Source of the DNA: DATILI01 sp035476635 | GTDB lineage: Bacteria > Pseudomonadota > Gammaproteobacteria > Burkholderiales > Burkholderiaceae_C | Reading direction: 5' to 3' | NCBI GenBank assembly: GCA_035476635.1 | Contig: DATILI010000148.1 | Location: 1 to 64,000 of the forward strand | Length of the DNA: 64,000 bases | In this document: positions 40,869-49,538 of the stretch, in pieces | How positions within the stretch are numbered: the stretch's first letter is position 1 | Layout of the letters: the number at the start of each line of letters is the position of its first letter | The notes under the pieces: generated by a model | The model's database searches: none | The model's input: only the letters and a program-made list of their open reading frames with translations | Told to the model about the DNA's origin: nothing | Position numbers and translations under genes: made by a program

Positions 40869-40944
40869 TGGTGCCGCTTGTCGGAATCGAACTGACGACC
40901 TACCGCTTACAAGGCGGTTGCTCTACCAACTGAGCTAAAGCGGC
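40869..40944 (-). tRNA. tRNA-Thr (anticodon TGT)
   Basis: The 76-base minus-strand cloverleaf has acceptor GCCGCTT/AAGCGGC. The anticodon arm is ACCGC–CTTGTAA–GCGGT, giving anticodon TGT, which reads ACA. The T-arm has TTCGATTCC, and CCA is encoded at the 3' end. It lies downstream of sspB. Confidence 0.96.
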
Positions 40945-40985
40945 TGGAAACTTATTTTAACAAGCGCTCAATCAGGCGAATGCCC

Positions 40986-41501
40986 CTATTTGACGCGTTT
41001 GAGCGCTGGCCGAGGACCTGCAGGCGGGCGCGGCGGCGTTGGGTCACCGTCATCGTCCTGCGCTTCACTCGGTGTGAGCGAAACAACGTTCATGTCCGCA
41101 GGCATCGGCTTGGTGGGGGCGGAAACGCTGCTCAAGGCAATGGGCTTGTGCGGCTCTTCGCTTGCGCTGGTGGCGGCCGGTGCCGGAGCGGGGAAGGCCA
41201 TGCCCTGCCCGTTCTCTCGCGCGTAGATGGCGATCACACGGCTTACCGGCACCGTAATCTCACGCGCTGTACCCGCAAAACGCGCCTTGAACTCGATGAA
41301 CTCATTGCCCAGCTTGAGCGAGCTTGTCGCATCAAAGCTGATGTTGAGCACGATCTCGCCGTTCTTCACGTACTCGCGCGGTACTTGCACCGTCTCATCG
41401 ACCAACACCGCGACATAGGGAGTCAATCCATTGTCGGTGCACCACTCGTACAGGGCACGGATCAGATAGGGGCGCGTGGAACTCGATTCCGGGGCGTTCA
41501 T
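40986..41501 (-). CDS. sspB: SspB, ClpXP specificity-enhancing factor
   Basis: SspB tethers ssrA-tagged proteins to ClpXP. From MNAPESSSTRPYLIRALYEWCTDNGLTPYVAVLVDE it has 171 residues. The N-terminal substrate-binding domain (to about 112) is followed by a Pro/Ala-rich linker and a basic C-terminus ending ALKRVK, where the ClpX-binding tail normally lies. An upstream ATG eight codons earlier is less likely. sspA precedes it by 27 bases, the usual stringent-starvation pair. Confidence 0.95.
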   Translation of the reverse strand: MNAPESSSTRPYLIRALYEWCTDNGLTPYVAVLVDETVQVPREYVKNGEIVLNISFDATSSLKLGNEFIEFKARFAGTAREITVPVSRVIAIYARENGQGMAFPAPAPAATSASEEPHKPIALSSVSAPTKPMPADMNVVSLTPSEAQDDDGDPTPPRPPAGPRPALKRVK

Positions 41502-41528
41502 TATGGACACGGCAACGACGGCCAAAGC

Positions 41529-42140
41529 TTACTTGCGCATCACTTTCTCGGACGGCGTCAGCGCCTCAATGTAGGCCGGGCGCGAGAAGATGCGCTCGGC
41601 GTACTTGAGCAGCGGCGCCGCATTCTTGCTCAGGTCAATGCCATAGTAGTCCAGTCGCCACAGGAGCGGCGCAATGGCCACGTCCAGCATGGAGAAATTC
41701 TCACCCAGCATGTACTTGTTCTTCAGGAACACGGGGGCCAGCTGCGTCAGGCGGTCGCGAATATGCGCACGCGCCTTTTCCAGCGCCTTTTCATTGCCCT
41801 TGGACGCACGTGATTCGAGCGTGGACACATGCACGAACAATTCTTTCTCGAAATTCAGCAGGAACAGGCGCACGCGCGCGCGGTCCACCGGATCGCCAGG
41901 CATGAGCTGGGGATGCGGAAAGCGCTCGTCGATGTACTCGTTGATGATGTTCGACTCATACAGGATCAGGTCGCGCTCGACCAGGATTGGCACCTGCCCG
42001 TAGGGATTCATCACATTGATGTCTTCCGGCTTGTTGTACAGGTCGACATCGCGGATTTCGAAGTCCATGCCCTTTTCGAACAAGACAAAGCGGCAACGAT
42101 GGGAAAACGGGCAAGTGGTTCCTGAATACAGCACCATCAT
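41529..42140 (-). CDS. sspA: SspA, stringent starvation protein A (GST fold)
   Basis: SspA is an RNA-polymerase-associated GST-like protein that alters transcription in starvation. The 203-residue sequence starts MMVLYSGTTCPFSHRCRFVLFEKGMDFEIRDVDL and has NPYGQVPILVERDLILYESNIINEYIDERFPHPQL, typical of SspA. The C-terminal GST domain follows. A terminator-like hairpin pair separates it from petC, so it probably has its own promoter or is expressed by readthrough. Confidence 0.95.
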   Translation of the reverse strand: MMVLYSGTTCPFSHRCRFVLFEKGMDFEIRDVDLYNKPEDINVMNPYGQVPILVERDLILYESNIINEYIDERFPHPQLMPGDPVDRARVRLFLLNFEKELFVHVSTLESRASKGNEKALEKARAHIRDRLTQLAPVFLKNKYMLGENFSMLDVAIAPLLWRLDYYGIDLSKNAAPLLKYAERIFSRPAYIEALTPSEKVMRK

Positions 42141-42151
42141 GATGGGGGACT

Positions 42152-42195
42152 CCTAAAAATCAAAAAGAGTGGAACGCGGTTGCCGCGCCCACTCT
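42152..42195 (-). terminator. Rho-independent terminator between petC and sspA
   Basis: On the minus strand AGAGTGG pairs with CCACTCT around an inner GCGG/CCGC stem (one small bulge), directly followed by TTTTTGATTTTT. This is the clearest intrinsic terminator in the window. It should end most petABC transcripts before sspA. A second 8-bp hairpin (42205–42225, GGCTGCGC with GCGCAGCC) stands between it and the petC stop. Confidence 0.85.
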
Positions 42196-42239
42196 GTATA
42201 CCCAGGCTGCGCGGACGGCGCAGCCCGAGCGCTTGGCAC

Positions 42240-42998
42240 CTATTTGACGTCTTTCCAGAACGCTGCGTTCAAACGCCACGCGATCACGGTAAAGACGCCG
42301 AGGAACAACAGAACCCATACCCCAACGCGAACCCGGGTGTTCTGCGCGGGCTCACCCATCCATTGCAGATAACTCACCAGATCGCCCACCGCCGTGTCGT
42401 ACTGCAGCGTCGTCATGGTGCCGGGGGTCAATTGCTCCCAGCCCTTGAATATCTTCACCTCGTGGCCGTGTTCCTTGCGCTCCTCGAAAACCGGCTTGCG
42501 ATCGCCCTGCAGTTCCCACAGCACGTGCGGCATGCCGACGCTGGGGAACAAGAGGTTGTTCCACCCGGTGGCCTTGGTCTCGTCGCGGTAGTAGGTACGC
42601 AGGTAGGTGTAGAGGTAGTCCGCACCAGTACCGCCGTGGCCCGAGCGCGAGCGCGCGATCACGGTCAGGTCGGGTGGGTTGCCTCCGAACCATTCCTTGG
42701 CTTGCGCCGGATCGATCGCCGCCTTCATGGTGTCGCCGACTTTGGCCGAAGTGAACAGCAGATTGTCTTTGATCTGTTGCTCGGTCAAACCGATATCGGT
42801 CAAGCGGTTGTAGCGCATGAACGCTGCCGAATGGCAATTCAGGCAGTAGTTGACAAACAATTTGGCGCCGTTTTGCAAGGCAGCCATGTCGTTGGTCTTG
42901 TTCGGGGCCTTGTCCCAGGCAATGCTATCGCCACCGGAGGCATGTGCGCCGCCGATGAAACCGATCGCTGCAATCAATGTGAGGATGAGCTTCTTCAT
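42240..42998 (-). CDS. petC: Cytochrome c1 of the bc1 complex
   Basis: This 252-residue haem-c subunit passes electrons from the Rieske protein to cytochrome c. It has a Sec signal (MKKLILTLIAAIGFIGGAHA), the haem site NYCLNCHSAAFMRYNRL near residue 51, an axial Met-type region (LLFPSVGMPHVLWELQG) and a C-terminal membrane anchor (VWVLLFLGVFTVIAWRL). The start was taken at the signal peptide because the frame is open far upstream across petB. Confidence 0.96.
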   Translation of the reverse strand: MKKLILTLIAAIGFIGGAHASGGDSIAWDKAPNKTNDMAALQNGAKLFVNYCLNCHSAAFMRYNRLTDIGLTEQQIKDNLLFTSAKVGDTMKAAIDPAQAKEWFGGNPPDLTVIARSRSGHGGTGADYLYTYLRTYYRDETKATGWNNLLFPSVGMPHVLWELQGDRKPVFEERKEHGHEVKIFKGWEQLTPGTMTTLQYDTAVGDLVSYLQWMGEPAQNTRVRVGVWVLLFLGVFTVIAWRLNAAFWKDVK

Positions 42999-43015
42999 TG
43001 TTTTTCGTCTCCAGC

Positions 43016-44425
43016 TTAGTGCGCAGCGAACGTCACACGGTCCGGCACCGGCTTGGGCTCGCCCAGGCTGCTCCACCATGGCATCAGCAGAAAGAAGCCG
43101 AAATAGAACAGGGTGCCAGCTTGCGAGACGCGCGTACCAAAGTCTGTCACCGGCTGCACGCCCAAATAGGCCAGCACCACGAAGTTGACCACGAAGATGG
43201 CGTACATGTACTTGTGCCAGCTCGGACGGTAACGGATCGACTTGACCGGGCTGTAGTCCAACCATGGCAGGAAGAACAGGATGATGACAGCGCCGCCCAT
43301 CACGACCACGCCCCAGAACTTGGCATCGATCGACAGCATCAGCACCACCGCCACTGCCGCAACGGCAACGATCGCGCCCTTCACGATGGCAGGCAGCTTT
43401 CCTTTGACCACGCCGAATCCGGCGCCGACCACCACACAGGCGATGAGCGCATACATCATTTCGCTGGTGATCGCGCGCAGCATCGAATAGTACGGTGTGA
43501 AGTACCAGACCGGCGCAATGTGCGCAGGTGTCTTCAACGAATCGGCCGGGATGAAGTTGTTGTACTCCAGGAAGTAGCCGCCAAATTCGGGCGCGAAGAA
43601 GATGATGGCAGTGAAAGCCATCAGGAACACGCTGACAGCAAAGATGTCGTGCACGGTGTAGTACGGATGGAAGGGAATGCCGTCCAGCGGATGGCCTTGC
43701 GCATCCCTGGGCGCCTTCGGGCCCTTGATTTCCACGCCATCGGGATTGTTGGAGCCGACTTCGTGCAGCGCAATGATGTGCGCCACGACCAGGCCCAGCA
43801 ACACCAGTGGTACGGCGATCACGTGGAAGCTGAAGAAGCGGTTCAGCGTGGCGTCGGACACCACATAGTCGCCACGAATCAGCAACGCCAGGTCGGGGCC
43901 GACGAAGGGAATCGCCGCAAACAGGTTCACGATCACCTGGGCGCCCCAGTAGGACATCTGGCCCCAGGGCAGCAGGTAGCCCATGAAGGCCTCGGCCATC
44001 AGGCACAGGAAGATCGCGCAGCCAAAGATCCACACCAACTCGCGCGGCTTGCGGTACGAACCGTAGATCAGCCCACGGAACATGTGCAGGTACACGACCA
44101 CGAAGAACGCCGAAGCGCCGGTGGAGTGCATGTAGCGGATCAACCAGCCCCACGGTACGTCGCGCATGATGTACTCGACGGAGGCGAACGCCATCGCGGC
44201 GTCCGGCTTGTAGTGCATCACCAGGAAGATGCCGGTGACGATCTGAATCACCAGCACCAGGAGTGCCAGCGAACCGAAGACGTACCAGAAGTTGAAATTC
44301 TTCGGCGCGTAGTACTCGCTCATGTGCTCTTTGTAGAGCTTGGTCGCAGGGAACCGGTTGTCGACCCAGTTCATGAGCTTCTCGCCAGCGCTGGCGTTGG
44401 GGGAGATTTCCTTGAATTCAGCCAT
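43016..44425 (-). CDS. petB: Cytochrome b of the bc1 complex (Qo motif PVWY)
   Basis: This di-haem membrane subunit houses the Qo and Qi quinone sites. The 469-residue protein has about eight helices, with GYLLPWGQMSYWGAQVI near 150. The haem-ligand histidines lie in helices B and D, and PHPYYTVHDIFAV-like text occurs near 245. The Qo motif is PVWY (HIAPVWYFTPYYSMLRA, near residue 303) in place of the common PEWY. The N-terminus is longer than in mitochondria, as in proteobacteria. It lies between petA and petC. Confidence 0.96.
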   Translation of the reverse strand: MAEFKEISPNASAGEKLMNWVDNRFPATKLYKEHMSEYYAPKNFNFWYVFGSLALLVLVIQIVTGIFLVMHYKPDAAMAFASVEYIMRDVPWGWLIRYMHSTGASAFFVVVYLHMFRGLIYGSYRKPRELVWIFGCAIFLCLMAEAFMGYLLPWGQMSYWGAQVIVNLFAAIPFVGPDLALLIRGDYVVSDATLNRFFSFHVIAVPLVLLGLVVAHIIALHEVGSNNPDGVEIKGPKAPRDAQGHPLDGIPFHPYYTVHDIFAVSVFLMAFTAIIFFAPEFGGYFLEYNNFIPADSLKTPAHIAPVWYFTPYYSMLRAITSEMMYALIACVVVGAGFGVVKGKLPAIVKGAIVAVAAVAVVLMLSIDAKFWGVVVMGGAVIILFFLPWLDYSPVKSIRYRPSWHKYMYAIFVVNFVVLAYLGVQPVTDFGTRVSQAGTLFYFGFFLLMPWWSSLGEPKPVPDRVTFAAH

Positions 44426-44436
44426 GTCTGTCTTCC

Positions 44437-45036
44437 TCAGGCCTTCTTGTCTTCGCCAATCAGCAGGCGGGTGTCGGACAGATACATGTGCGGCGGAACC
44501 TCAAGATTGTCCGGCGCGGGCTTGTTCTTGTAGACGCGACCGGCCATGTCAAAGGTGGAACCGTGGCAGGGGCACAGAAAGCCGCCAGCCCAGTCGTCGG
44601 GCAAAGACGGCTGTGCACCGGGCGTGAATTTGTCGGAAGGTGAACAACCCAGATGGGAGCAAATCCCGACGGTGACGAAAACCTCGGGTTTGATCGAGCG
44701 GCCTTCATTGCGCGCGTATGCGGGAGTGAGCTCCTCGGGCTTGCGCTCGGACTTGGGGTCGGCCAACAAGGAATCGACCTTGGGCAGCGCCGCCAATTGC
44801 TCGGGGGTACGTTTGACAATCCAAACCGGCTTGCCGCGCCATTCCACCGTCATCTTTTCGCCCGATTTCAGGGCGGAGATGTCCACTTCCACAGCGGCAC
44901 CGGCGGCTTTGGCTTTTTCGGACGGTTCGAAGGTGCGGACGAAGGGCACAGCAACTGCCACTCCGCCCACGGCACCTGCGCAGCTGGACGCGATCAGCCA
45001 CGTCCTTTTGCTGGTGTCGACTTGGGTGTCACTCAT
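44437..45036 (-). CDS. petA: Rieske iron–sulfur subunit of the bc1 complex
   Basis: This 199-residue protein carries the [2Fe-2S] centre that accepts electrons at the Qo site. The cluster ligands are visible in CSHLGCSPS and CPCHGSTFD (near residues 125 and 150). The N-terminus STQ/SKRTWLIASS is a Tat-type signal-anchor with a KR in place of RR, followed by the single membrane helix. tatABC is encoded elsewhere in the window. It is first in petABC and divergent from mscL. Confidence 0.96.
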   Translation of the reverse strand: MSDTQVDTSKRTWLIASSCAGAVGGVAVAVPFVRTFEPSEKAKAAGAAVEVDISALKSGEKMTVEWRGKPVWIVKRTPEQLAALPKVDSLLADPKSERKPEELTPAYARNEGRSIKPEVFVTVGICSHLGCSPSDKFTPGAQPSLPDDWAGGFLCPCHGSTFDMAGRVYKNKPAPDNLEVPPHMYLSDTRLLIGEDKKA

Positions 45037-45080
45037 GGGGATCCTCAGGGTACGCTTGGTCGAATTAGGGTCAACCCGTG

Positions 45081-45110
45081 ATTGTAGCTGAGCGGTTCTG
45101 TCGAATTCAA
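45081..45110 (-). promoter_or_regulatory. Predicted sigma-70 promoter of petABC
   Basis: On the minus strand TTGAAT (plus 45105–45110) and TACAAT (45081–45086) are 18 bases apart, about 45 bases before the petA ATG. The spacing and -10 are good, giving moderate confidence. Confidence 0.6.
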
Positions 45111-45133
45111 CGCAGGCGCGGCCTCACACCGAC

Positions 45134-45161
45134 TTGACAGCACCGCAACGATCGCAATACT
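45134..45161 (+). promoter_or_regulatory. Predicted sigma-70 promoter of mscL
   Basis: A perfect -35 TTGACA (45134–45139) and -10 AATACT (45156–45161), 16 bases apart, lie about 30 bases before the mscL ATG. A ribosome-binding site (GGGGGAT) follows. This is the best -35 in the window. Confidence 0.65.
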
Positions 45162-45191
45162 GGCGGCTTCGTTCAAGTTGGGGGATATGAA

Positions 45192-45620
45192 ATGGGCGTG
45201 ATGCAGGAATTTCGCGAGTTCGCCGTCAAGGGCAACGTGATCGATCTGGCTGTTGGCGTCATCATTGGCGGCGCCTTCGGCAAGATCGTCGACTCTCTAG
45301 TGGGCGACCTGATCATGCCCCTGGTGGGCCTGGTGTTCGGCAAGCTGGACTTCTCCAGCCTGTACGTCGTGCTGGGTGCGGTGCCACCTGGTACTGTGAC
45401 GACGCTGGACGCATTGAAGAAAGCCGGCGTTCCTGTGCTTGCCTATGGCAATTTCATCACCGTCGCCGTCAATTTTGCGATCCTGGCTTTCGTAATTTTC
45501 CTGATGGTCAAACAGATCAACCGGCTCAAGCGGGAAAGCCCGGCACCCGCCGCTGCACCGGCCGCTGCGCCCGAAGACATTGTTTTGTTGCGCGAAATTC
45601 GCGACAGCCTGCGCCGGTAG
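45192..45620 (+). CDS. mscL: MscL, large-conductance mechanosensitive channel
   Basis: This homopentameric channel protects cells from hypo-osmotic shock. The 142-residue protein starts [43 protein letters not shown], the conserved TM1 region. TM2 is [20 protein letters not shown]. The C-terminal bundle is separated by an Ala/Pro-rich stretch. It is divergent from petA and converges on pdxA with nine bases between the stops. Confidence 0.96.
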   Translation: MGVMQEFREFAVKGNVIDLAVGVIIGGAFGKIVDSLVGDLIMPLVGLVFGKLDFSSLYVVLGAVPPGTVTTLDALKKAGVPVLAYGNFITVAVNFAILAFVIFLMVKQINRLKRESPAPAAAPAAAPEDIVLLREIRDSLRR

Positions 45621-45629
45621 CGCCTGCTG

Positions 45630-46658
45630 TCAGGCGGCAAGCTGGCGCGCCACCCGGATCGCTTCAATCAGGCTGGTGGCGTCAGCCTTGCCGGTACCGG
45701 CAATGTCGAATGCCGTGCCGTGGTCCGGGCTGGTACGTACCAAGGGCAGTCCGAGTGTCACGTTGACGCCTTTTTCCACCCCGAGATACTTCACCGGGAT
45801 CAACCCCTGGTCGTGGTACATCGCCACCACCACATCAAACTCGCCGGGCTGGCCAGGCCTGGCCCGCGCCCGCATGAAGACCGTATCTGGCGCGAAAGGG
45901 CCGTGCACGTCCATGCCTTCGGCCCACGCCGCTTGCACTGCGGGGATGATCGTCTCCAATTCCTCGCGGCCAAAGAGCCCACCCTCGCCGGCATGGGGAT
46001 TCAATCCGGCAACGCCAATGCGTGGCGGCCGGCCCAGCGCTGCGCCTACTGACCGATGCGTGATACGCAGCGTCTGCAAGACATTGTCAAACGTCACCGC
46101 GTCGATCGCATCGCGCAGCGACACGTGAATGCTCACCAGCACAGTACGCAGCTCGTCGTTGGCCAGCATCATGCGCACCGGCACATCGGCCACGGCCCGC
46201 CCCAGGTGCGCAGCAGCCTGGGCCTGCAACAACTCGGTGTGCCCGGGAAACGGAACGCCCGCCGCCGCCAGCGCTTCTTTGTGCAAGGGCGCGGTGACCA
46301 GCGCCGCGATATCGCCGTGCAACGCCGCACGCGCCGCCCACATCACGCAATCGGCCGCGACCTTGCCCGCCACACCGCTGACCTGCCCCCAAGCAGGAAG
46401 CGAGAACGGCGCCGGAATCTGCAAGAGCGGGATGCAACGCGGCGGCGCGGTGAGCGCTTGATCGACGGCATCGATCAGGGCGACCGGCAGGGCCACCTGG
46501 CCTGGGCCGCAAATGCAGGCTGCGGCTCTGCGCAATGCCTCGACGTCACCTGCGCAGAAGCAACCCCGGGTCATCTCGGGTGCGTCACGAAAGGCCTTGG
46601 CGATGATTTCCGGGCCGATGCCTGCCGGGTCGCCCAAGGTGATGGCAATGGGTTTCAT
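45630..46658 (-). CDS. pdxA: PdxA, 4-hydroxythreonine-4-phosphate dehydrogenase
   Basis: PdxA oxidises 4-phosphohydroxy-L-threonine in DXP-dependent pyridoxal phosphate synthesis. The 342-residue protein starts MKPIAITLGDPAGIGPEIIAKAF. Metal-ligand His residues lie in FPGHTEL, GLNPHAGEGGLFG and VRTSPDHGTAFDIAGTG. The frame extends upstream through the preceding NIF3-like gene, but the conserved N-terminus starts at this ATG. Confidence 0.95.
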   Translation of the reverse strand: MKPIAITLGDPAGIGPEIIAKAFRDAPEMTRGCFCAGDVEALRRAAACICGPGQVALPVALIDAVDQALTAPPRCIPLLQIPAPFSLPAWGQVSGVAGKVAADCVMWAARAALHGDIAALVTAPLHKEALAAAGVPFPGHTELLQAQAAAHLGRAVADVPVRMMLANDELRTVLVSIHVSLRDAIDAVTFDNVLQTLRITHRSVGAALGRPPRIGVAGLNPHAGEGGLFGREELETIIPAVQAAWAEGMDVHGPFAPDTVFMRARARPGQPGEFDVVVAMYHDQGLIPVKYLGVEKGVNVTLGLPLVRTSPDHGTAFDIAGTGKADATSLIEAIRVARQLAA

Positions 46659-46675
46659 GGATGCCGGGCCCGCCT

Positions 46676-47434
46676 TCAAGCCGGGTTGTCGATGTCGATG
46701 AATTGATGGGCCAGCCCCAGTTGCGCCGCCACATAGCCAGCGACCGCCGGCGCACCGTAACGCTCGCTTGCATGGTGCCCGCAGGCAAGAAACGCCACGC
46801 CGCATTCGCGTGCATAGTGCGCCTGCGGCTCCGAAATCTCACCGGTAATGAAGGCATCGGCCCCAGCTGCGATGGCGGCCTCGAAATAGCCTTGCGCGCC
46901 ACCAGTGCACCACGCCACGTTTTTGATGGCTTTTCGCGCCGTGTCCACAAGTACGACGGGCCGGCTCAACCTGATCTTCAGGTGCGCCGCTAGGCTTTCA
47001 GCGTCGGTAAAGCTACCACCGTCCGTGCGCCCGCCCAAAAAGCCCAGATCCTGGTCACCGAAGCGGGCCTCGGCCTGCAAACCCAGGCGCAGTCCGAATT
47101 GCGCGTTGTTTCCGAGTTCGGGGTGCGCATCCAGAGGCAGGTGGTAGGCATAAAGGTTGATGTCGTGCGCCAGCAAAAGCGCCAGGCGCTGCTTCATCCA
47201 GCCGGTGATGCGCCCGTCATGGCCGCGCCAGAACAGGCCATGGTGCACAAACAGGGCATCGGCCTGCGCGCCAATCGCCGCCTCGATCAGGGCCCGGCTG
47301 GCGGTCACGCCTGACACGATCTTGCGGATCTCGCTCTTCCCCTCGACCTGCAGACCGTTGGGGCCATAGTCCTTGAAGCGCGCCGACTGCAATAGGTCGT
47401 CGAAAACAGCGAGGAGTTGTTGGCGGTCAGTCAT
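46676..47434 (-). CDS. NIF3-like dinuclear metal protein
   Basis: This 252-residue member of the NIF3/GTP cyclohydrolase I type 2-like family forms toroidal hexamers with a dinuclear metal site. Ligand motifs are FVHHGLFW (near 65), YAYHLPLDAHPELGNNAQ and FLACGHHASERYG (near 218). From MTDRQQLLAVFDDLLQ the length is usual. Biochemical role in bacteria is unsettled. It is upstream of pdxA by 17 bases and divergent from the DegS/DegQ-type protease. Confidence 0.92.
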   Translation of the reverse strand: MTDRQQLLAVFDDLLQSARFKDYGPNGLQVEGKSEIRKIVSGVTASRALIEAAIGAQADALFVHHGLFWRGHDGRITGWMKQRLALLLAHDINLYAYHLPLDAHPELGNNAQFGLRLGLQAEARFGDQDLGFLGGRTDGGSFTDAESLAAHLKIRLSRPVVLVDTARKAIKNVAWCTGGAQGYFEAAIAAGADAFITGEISEPQAHYARECGVAFLACGHHASERYGAPAVAGYVAAQLGLAHQFIDIDNPA

Positions 47435-47534
47435 GCAGAAATTGCGGAGGGCTCGATACAGGCTCTCATTGTGGGCCAAACAGGAGCGTCAGGGGCACCA
47501 GGGAGCAGCCGACATCACGGACAATGAGGCCATC

Positions 47535-48677
47535 ATGAAACGTTTTTGGCTTCTGTTTTCGCAAACCGTCACCGTCCTGCTCGCCGCCTATTTTGTGGTG
47601 GGCACACTCAAGCCCGAATGGCTGAACCGTCGACCTTCGCTTGCCGGCGGCGTTTCCCTCGTCGAAGCGCCGGCGGCTGCGGCCGCCGCGCCCGCTGCCG
47701 GCAGCTTCGCCGCGGCCGCCAAGAACGCCTCGCCCGCCGTGGTCAGCATCAACACCAGCAAGGCGGCCGAACGCGATCCGCGCAGCAACGACCCATGGTT
47801 CCGGTTTTTCTTCGGTGAGCGCGGCAACCAGCCGCAGGCCGGCCTGGGCAGCGGCGTGATCGTGAGCCAGGACGGCTATATCCTGACCAACAACCACGTG
47901 GTCGAGGGCGCGGACGAGATCGAGGTCATCCTCAACGACAGCCGCCGCGCGCGCGCCAAGGTGATCGGCACCGATCCCGACACCGATCTCGCGATCTTGA
48001 AGATCGAACTCGACAAGCTCCCGGTGATCATGCTGGGCAGTTCTGATGCACTGCAAGTGGGTGACCAGGTGCTCGCCATTGGCAACCCCTTTGGCGTCGG
48101 CCAGACAGTGACCGGCGGCATCGTCAGCGCTTTGGGACGCAACCAGTTGGGAATCAACACCTTCGAGAATTTCATCCAGACCGACGCCGCCATCAACCCC
48201 GGCAATTCGGGCGGCGCACTGGTCGACATCAATGGCAACCTGATGGGCATCAATACGGCGATCTATTCGCGCTCGGGCGGCAGCATGGGCATCGGCTTCG
48301 CGATTCCCATGTCCACCGCCAAACTGGTGCTCGAGGGCATCGTCAAGGATGGCCAGGTGACGCGCGGCTGGATCGGCGTAGAACCTAATGACTTGTCGCC
48401 TGAGATCGCCGAAACCTTTGGCGTCAAGGCCAAGAGCGGCGTGATCATCACCGGCGTACTGCAAAACGGCCCGGCGGCACTCGCCGGCATCCGGCCCGGG
48501 GACGTGATCGTGAACGTGGCCGGCAAGCCGATCGCCAATGTTTCGGAGTTGCTCTCCAGCGTGGCTGCCTTGAAGCCCGGCGTGCCGGTGAAGTTCAATC
48601 TACTGCGCCAGGCCGACAAGCTGGATCTGGACGTCTCTCCCGGTGTGCGGCCCAAGCCGCGCCGGGTCGAGCGCTGA
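47535..48677 (+). CDS. DegS/DegQ-type HtrA serine protease with one PDZ domain
   Basis: This 380-residue periplasmic protease has an N-terminal hydrophobic segment (FWLLFSQTVTVLLAAYFVV) that is probably a membrane anchor. An Ala-rich linker follows. The catalytic triad is His in LTNNHVVEGA, Asp in GTDPDTDLAILKI and Ser in NPGNSGGALVD. A single PDZ domain (about 280–370, with GPAALAGIRPGDVIVNVAGKPI) closes the protein. One PDZ domain plus an anchor is DegS-like, so a role in envelope stress sensing is possible, but DegQ-like quality control cannot be excluded. Confidence 0.9.
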   Translation: MKRFWLLFSQTVTVLLAAYFVVGTLKPEWLNRRPSLAGGVSLVEAPAAAAAAPAAGSFAAAAKNASPAVVSINTSKAAERDPRSNDPWFRFFFGERGNQPQAGLGSGVIVSQDGYILTNNHVVEGADEIEVILNDSRRARAKVIGTDPDTDLAILKIELDKLPVIMLGSSDALQVGDQVLAIGNPFGVGQTVTGGIVSALGRNQLGINTFENFIQTDAAINPGNSGGALVDINGNLMGINTAIYSRSGGSMGIGFAIPMSTAKLVLEGIVKDGQVTRGWIGVEPNDLSPEIAETFGVKAKSGVIITGVLQNGPAALAGIRPGDVIVNVAGKPIANVSELLSSVAALKPGVPVKFNLLRQADKLDLDVSPGVRPKPRRVER

Positions 48678-48699
48678 GCCCTGAAACTGCGCTTCCCGT

Positions 48700-49488
48700 T
48701 CAGGATTCCGCGGTTTCAGTACCCTCTTCGGGCGCCTTGGAAGCCTTGACGAACCAGCGCGCCCCAAGGATGCCGACCTCGTAAAGAATGCACATCGGAA
48801 TCGCCAGGGCGAGCTGCGAAATCACGTCTGGCGGCGTGACCACAGCCGCAATGATGAAGGCAACCACGATGAAGTAGCCGCGGAAAGACTTGAGCTTTTC
48901 GATGGTCACCATGTTGAGGCGCACCAACAGCATCACCACGATGGGCACTTGAAACGCCATGCCAAAGGCCAGATACAGCGAAAGTATGGCTTCGACATAC
49001 GACGCTATGTCCGGCGTCGCGGCTACGCTGGCCGGTGTGAAGCCCTGGATGAACGCGAACATCCTGTCGAGCACGAAAAACTGGACGAAAGCAATCCCGC
49101 CATAGGCCAGCATGCTTCCGAAGAAGATCAGCGGCAAGGCAAACTTCTTCTCGTGGCTATACAGCCCCGGCGCGACGAATGCCCAGATCTGGTACATCAG
49201 CCAGGGCAACACCAGCAGCACCGCCACCAGCATCAGGACCTTCAGCGGCACGAAGAACGGCGAGAACACGCCCACGGCAATCAGCTTGGCGTCCGGTGGC
49301 ATATGGGCACGGATGGGCTGGGCGATGAAATCGATCAACCCGTTCGGGCCAGGCCAGATCGCCAGCAAGGCGATTCCCACCGCGATGCCATAGATGCAAT
49401 AAAGCAGCCGGTCGCGCAACTCCATCAGGTGCTGCACAAAAGGCTGTTCCGTGCCCGCGAGTTCGTCTTCTTTTTTGGATTCAGCCAT
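48700..49488 (-). CDS. tatC: TatC, twin-arginine translocase receptor
   Basis: TatC binds twin-arginine signals with TatB. The 262-residue protein has six membrane segments and the family start EQPFVQHLMELRDRLLYCIYGIAVGIALL. The conserved Pro/Glu stretches include FSPFFVPLKVLMLVAVLLVLPWLMYQIWAFVAPGLY. It ends the long mla–murA–his–tat cluster and converges on the protease gene with 22 bases between stops. Confidence 0.97.
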   Translation of the reverse strand: MAESKKEDELAGTEQPFVQHLMELRDRLLYCIYGIAVGIALLAIWPGPNGLIDFIAQPIRAHMPPDAKLIAVGVFSPFFVPLKVLMLVAVLLVLPWLMYQIWAFVAPGLYSHEKKFALPLIFFGSMLAYGGIAFVQFFVLDRMFAFIQGFTPASVAATPDIASYVEAILSLYLAFGMAFQVPIVVMLLVRLNMVTIEKLKSFRGYFIVVAFIIAAVVTPPDVISQLALAIPMCILYEVGILGARWFVKASKAPEEGTETAES

Positions 49489-49538
49489 GGTGTGTTGTCA
49501 GCCCCGTTGACGCCAGGGTCAGCCCCGCGTGCACGCGG

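Noticed and set aside
42240..44153. A 637-residue minus-strand frame joining part of petB antiphase with petC
   Set aside because: Only the last 252 residues (cytochrome c1 from its signal peptide) are real. The first part is petB read out of frame.
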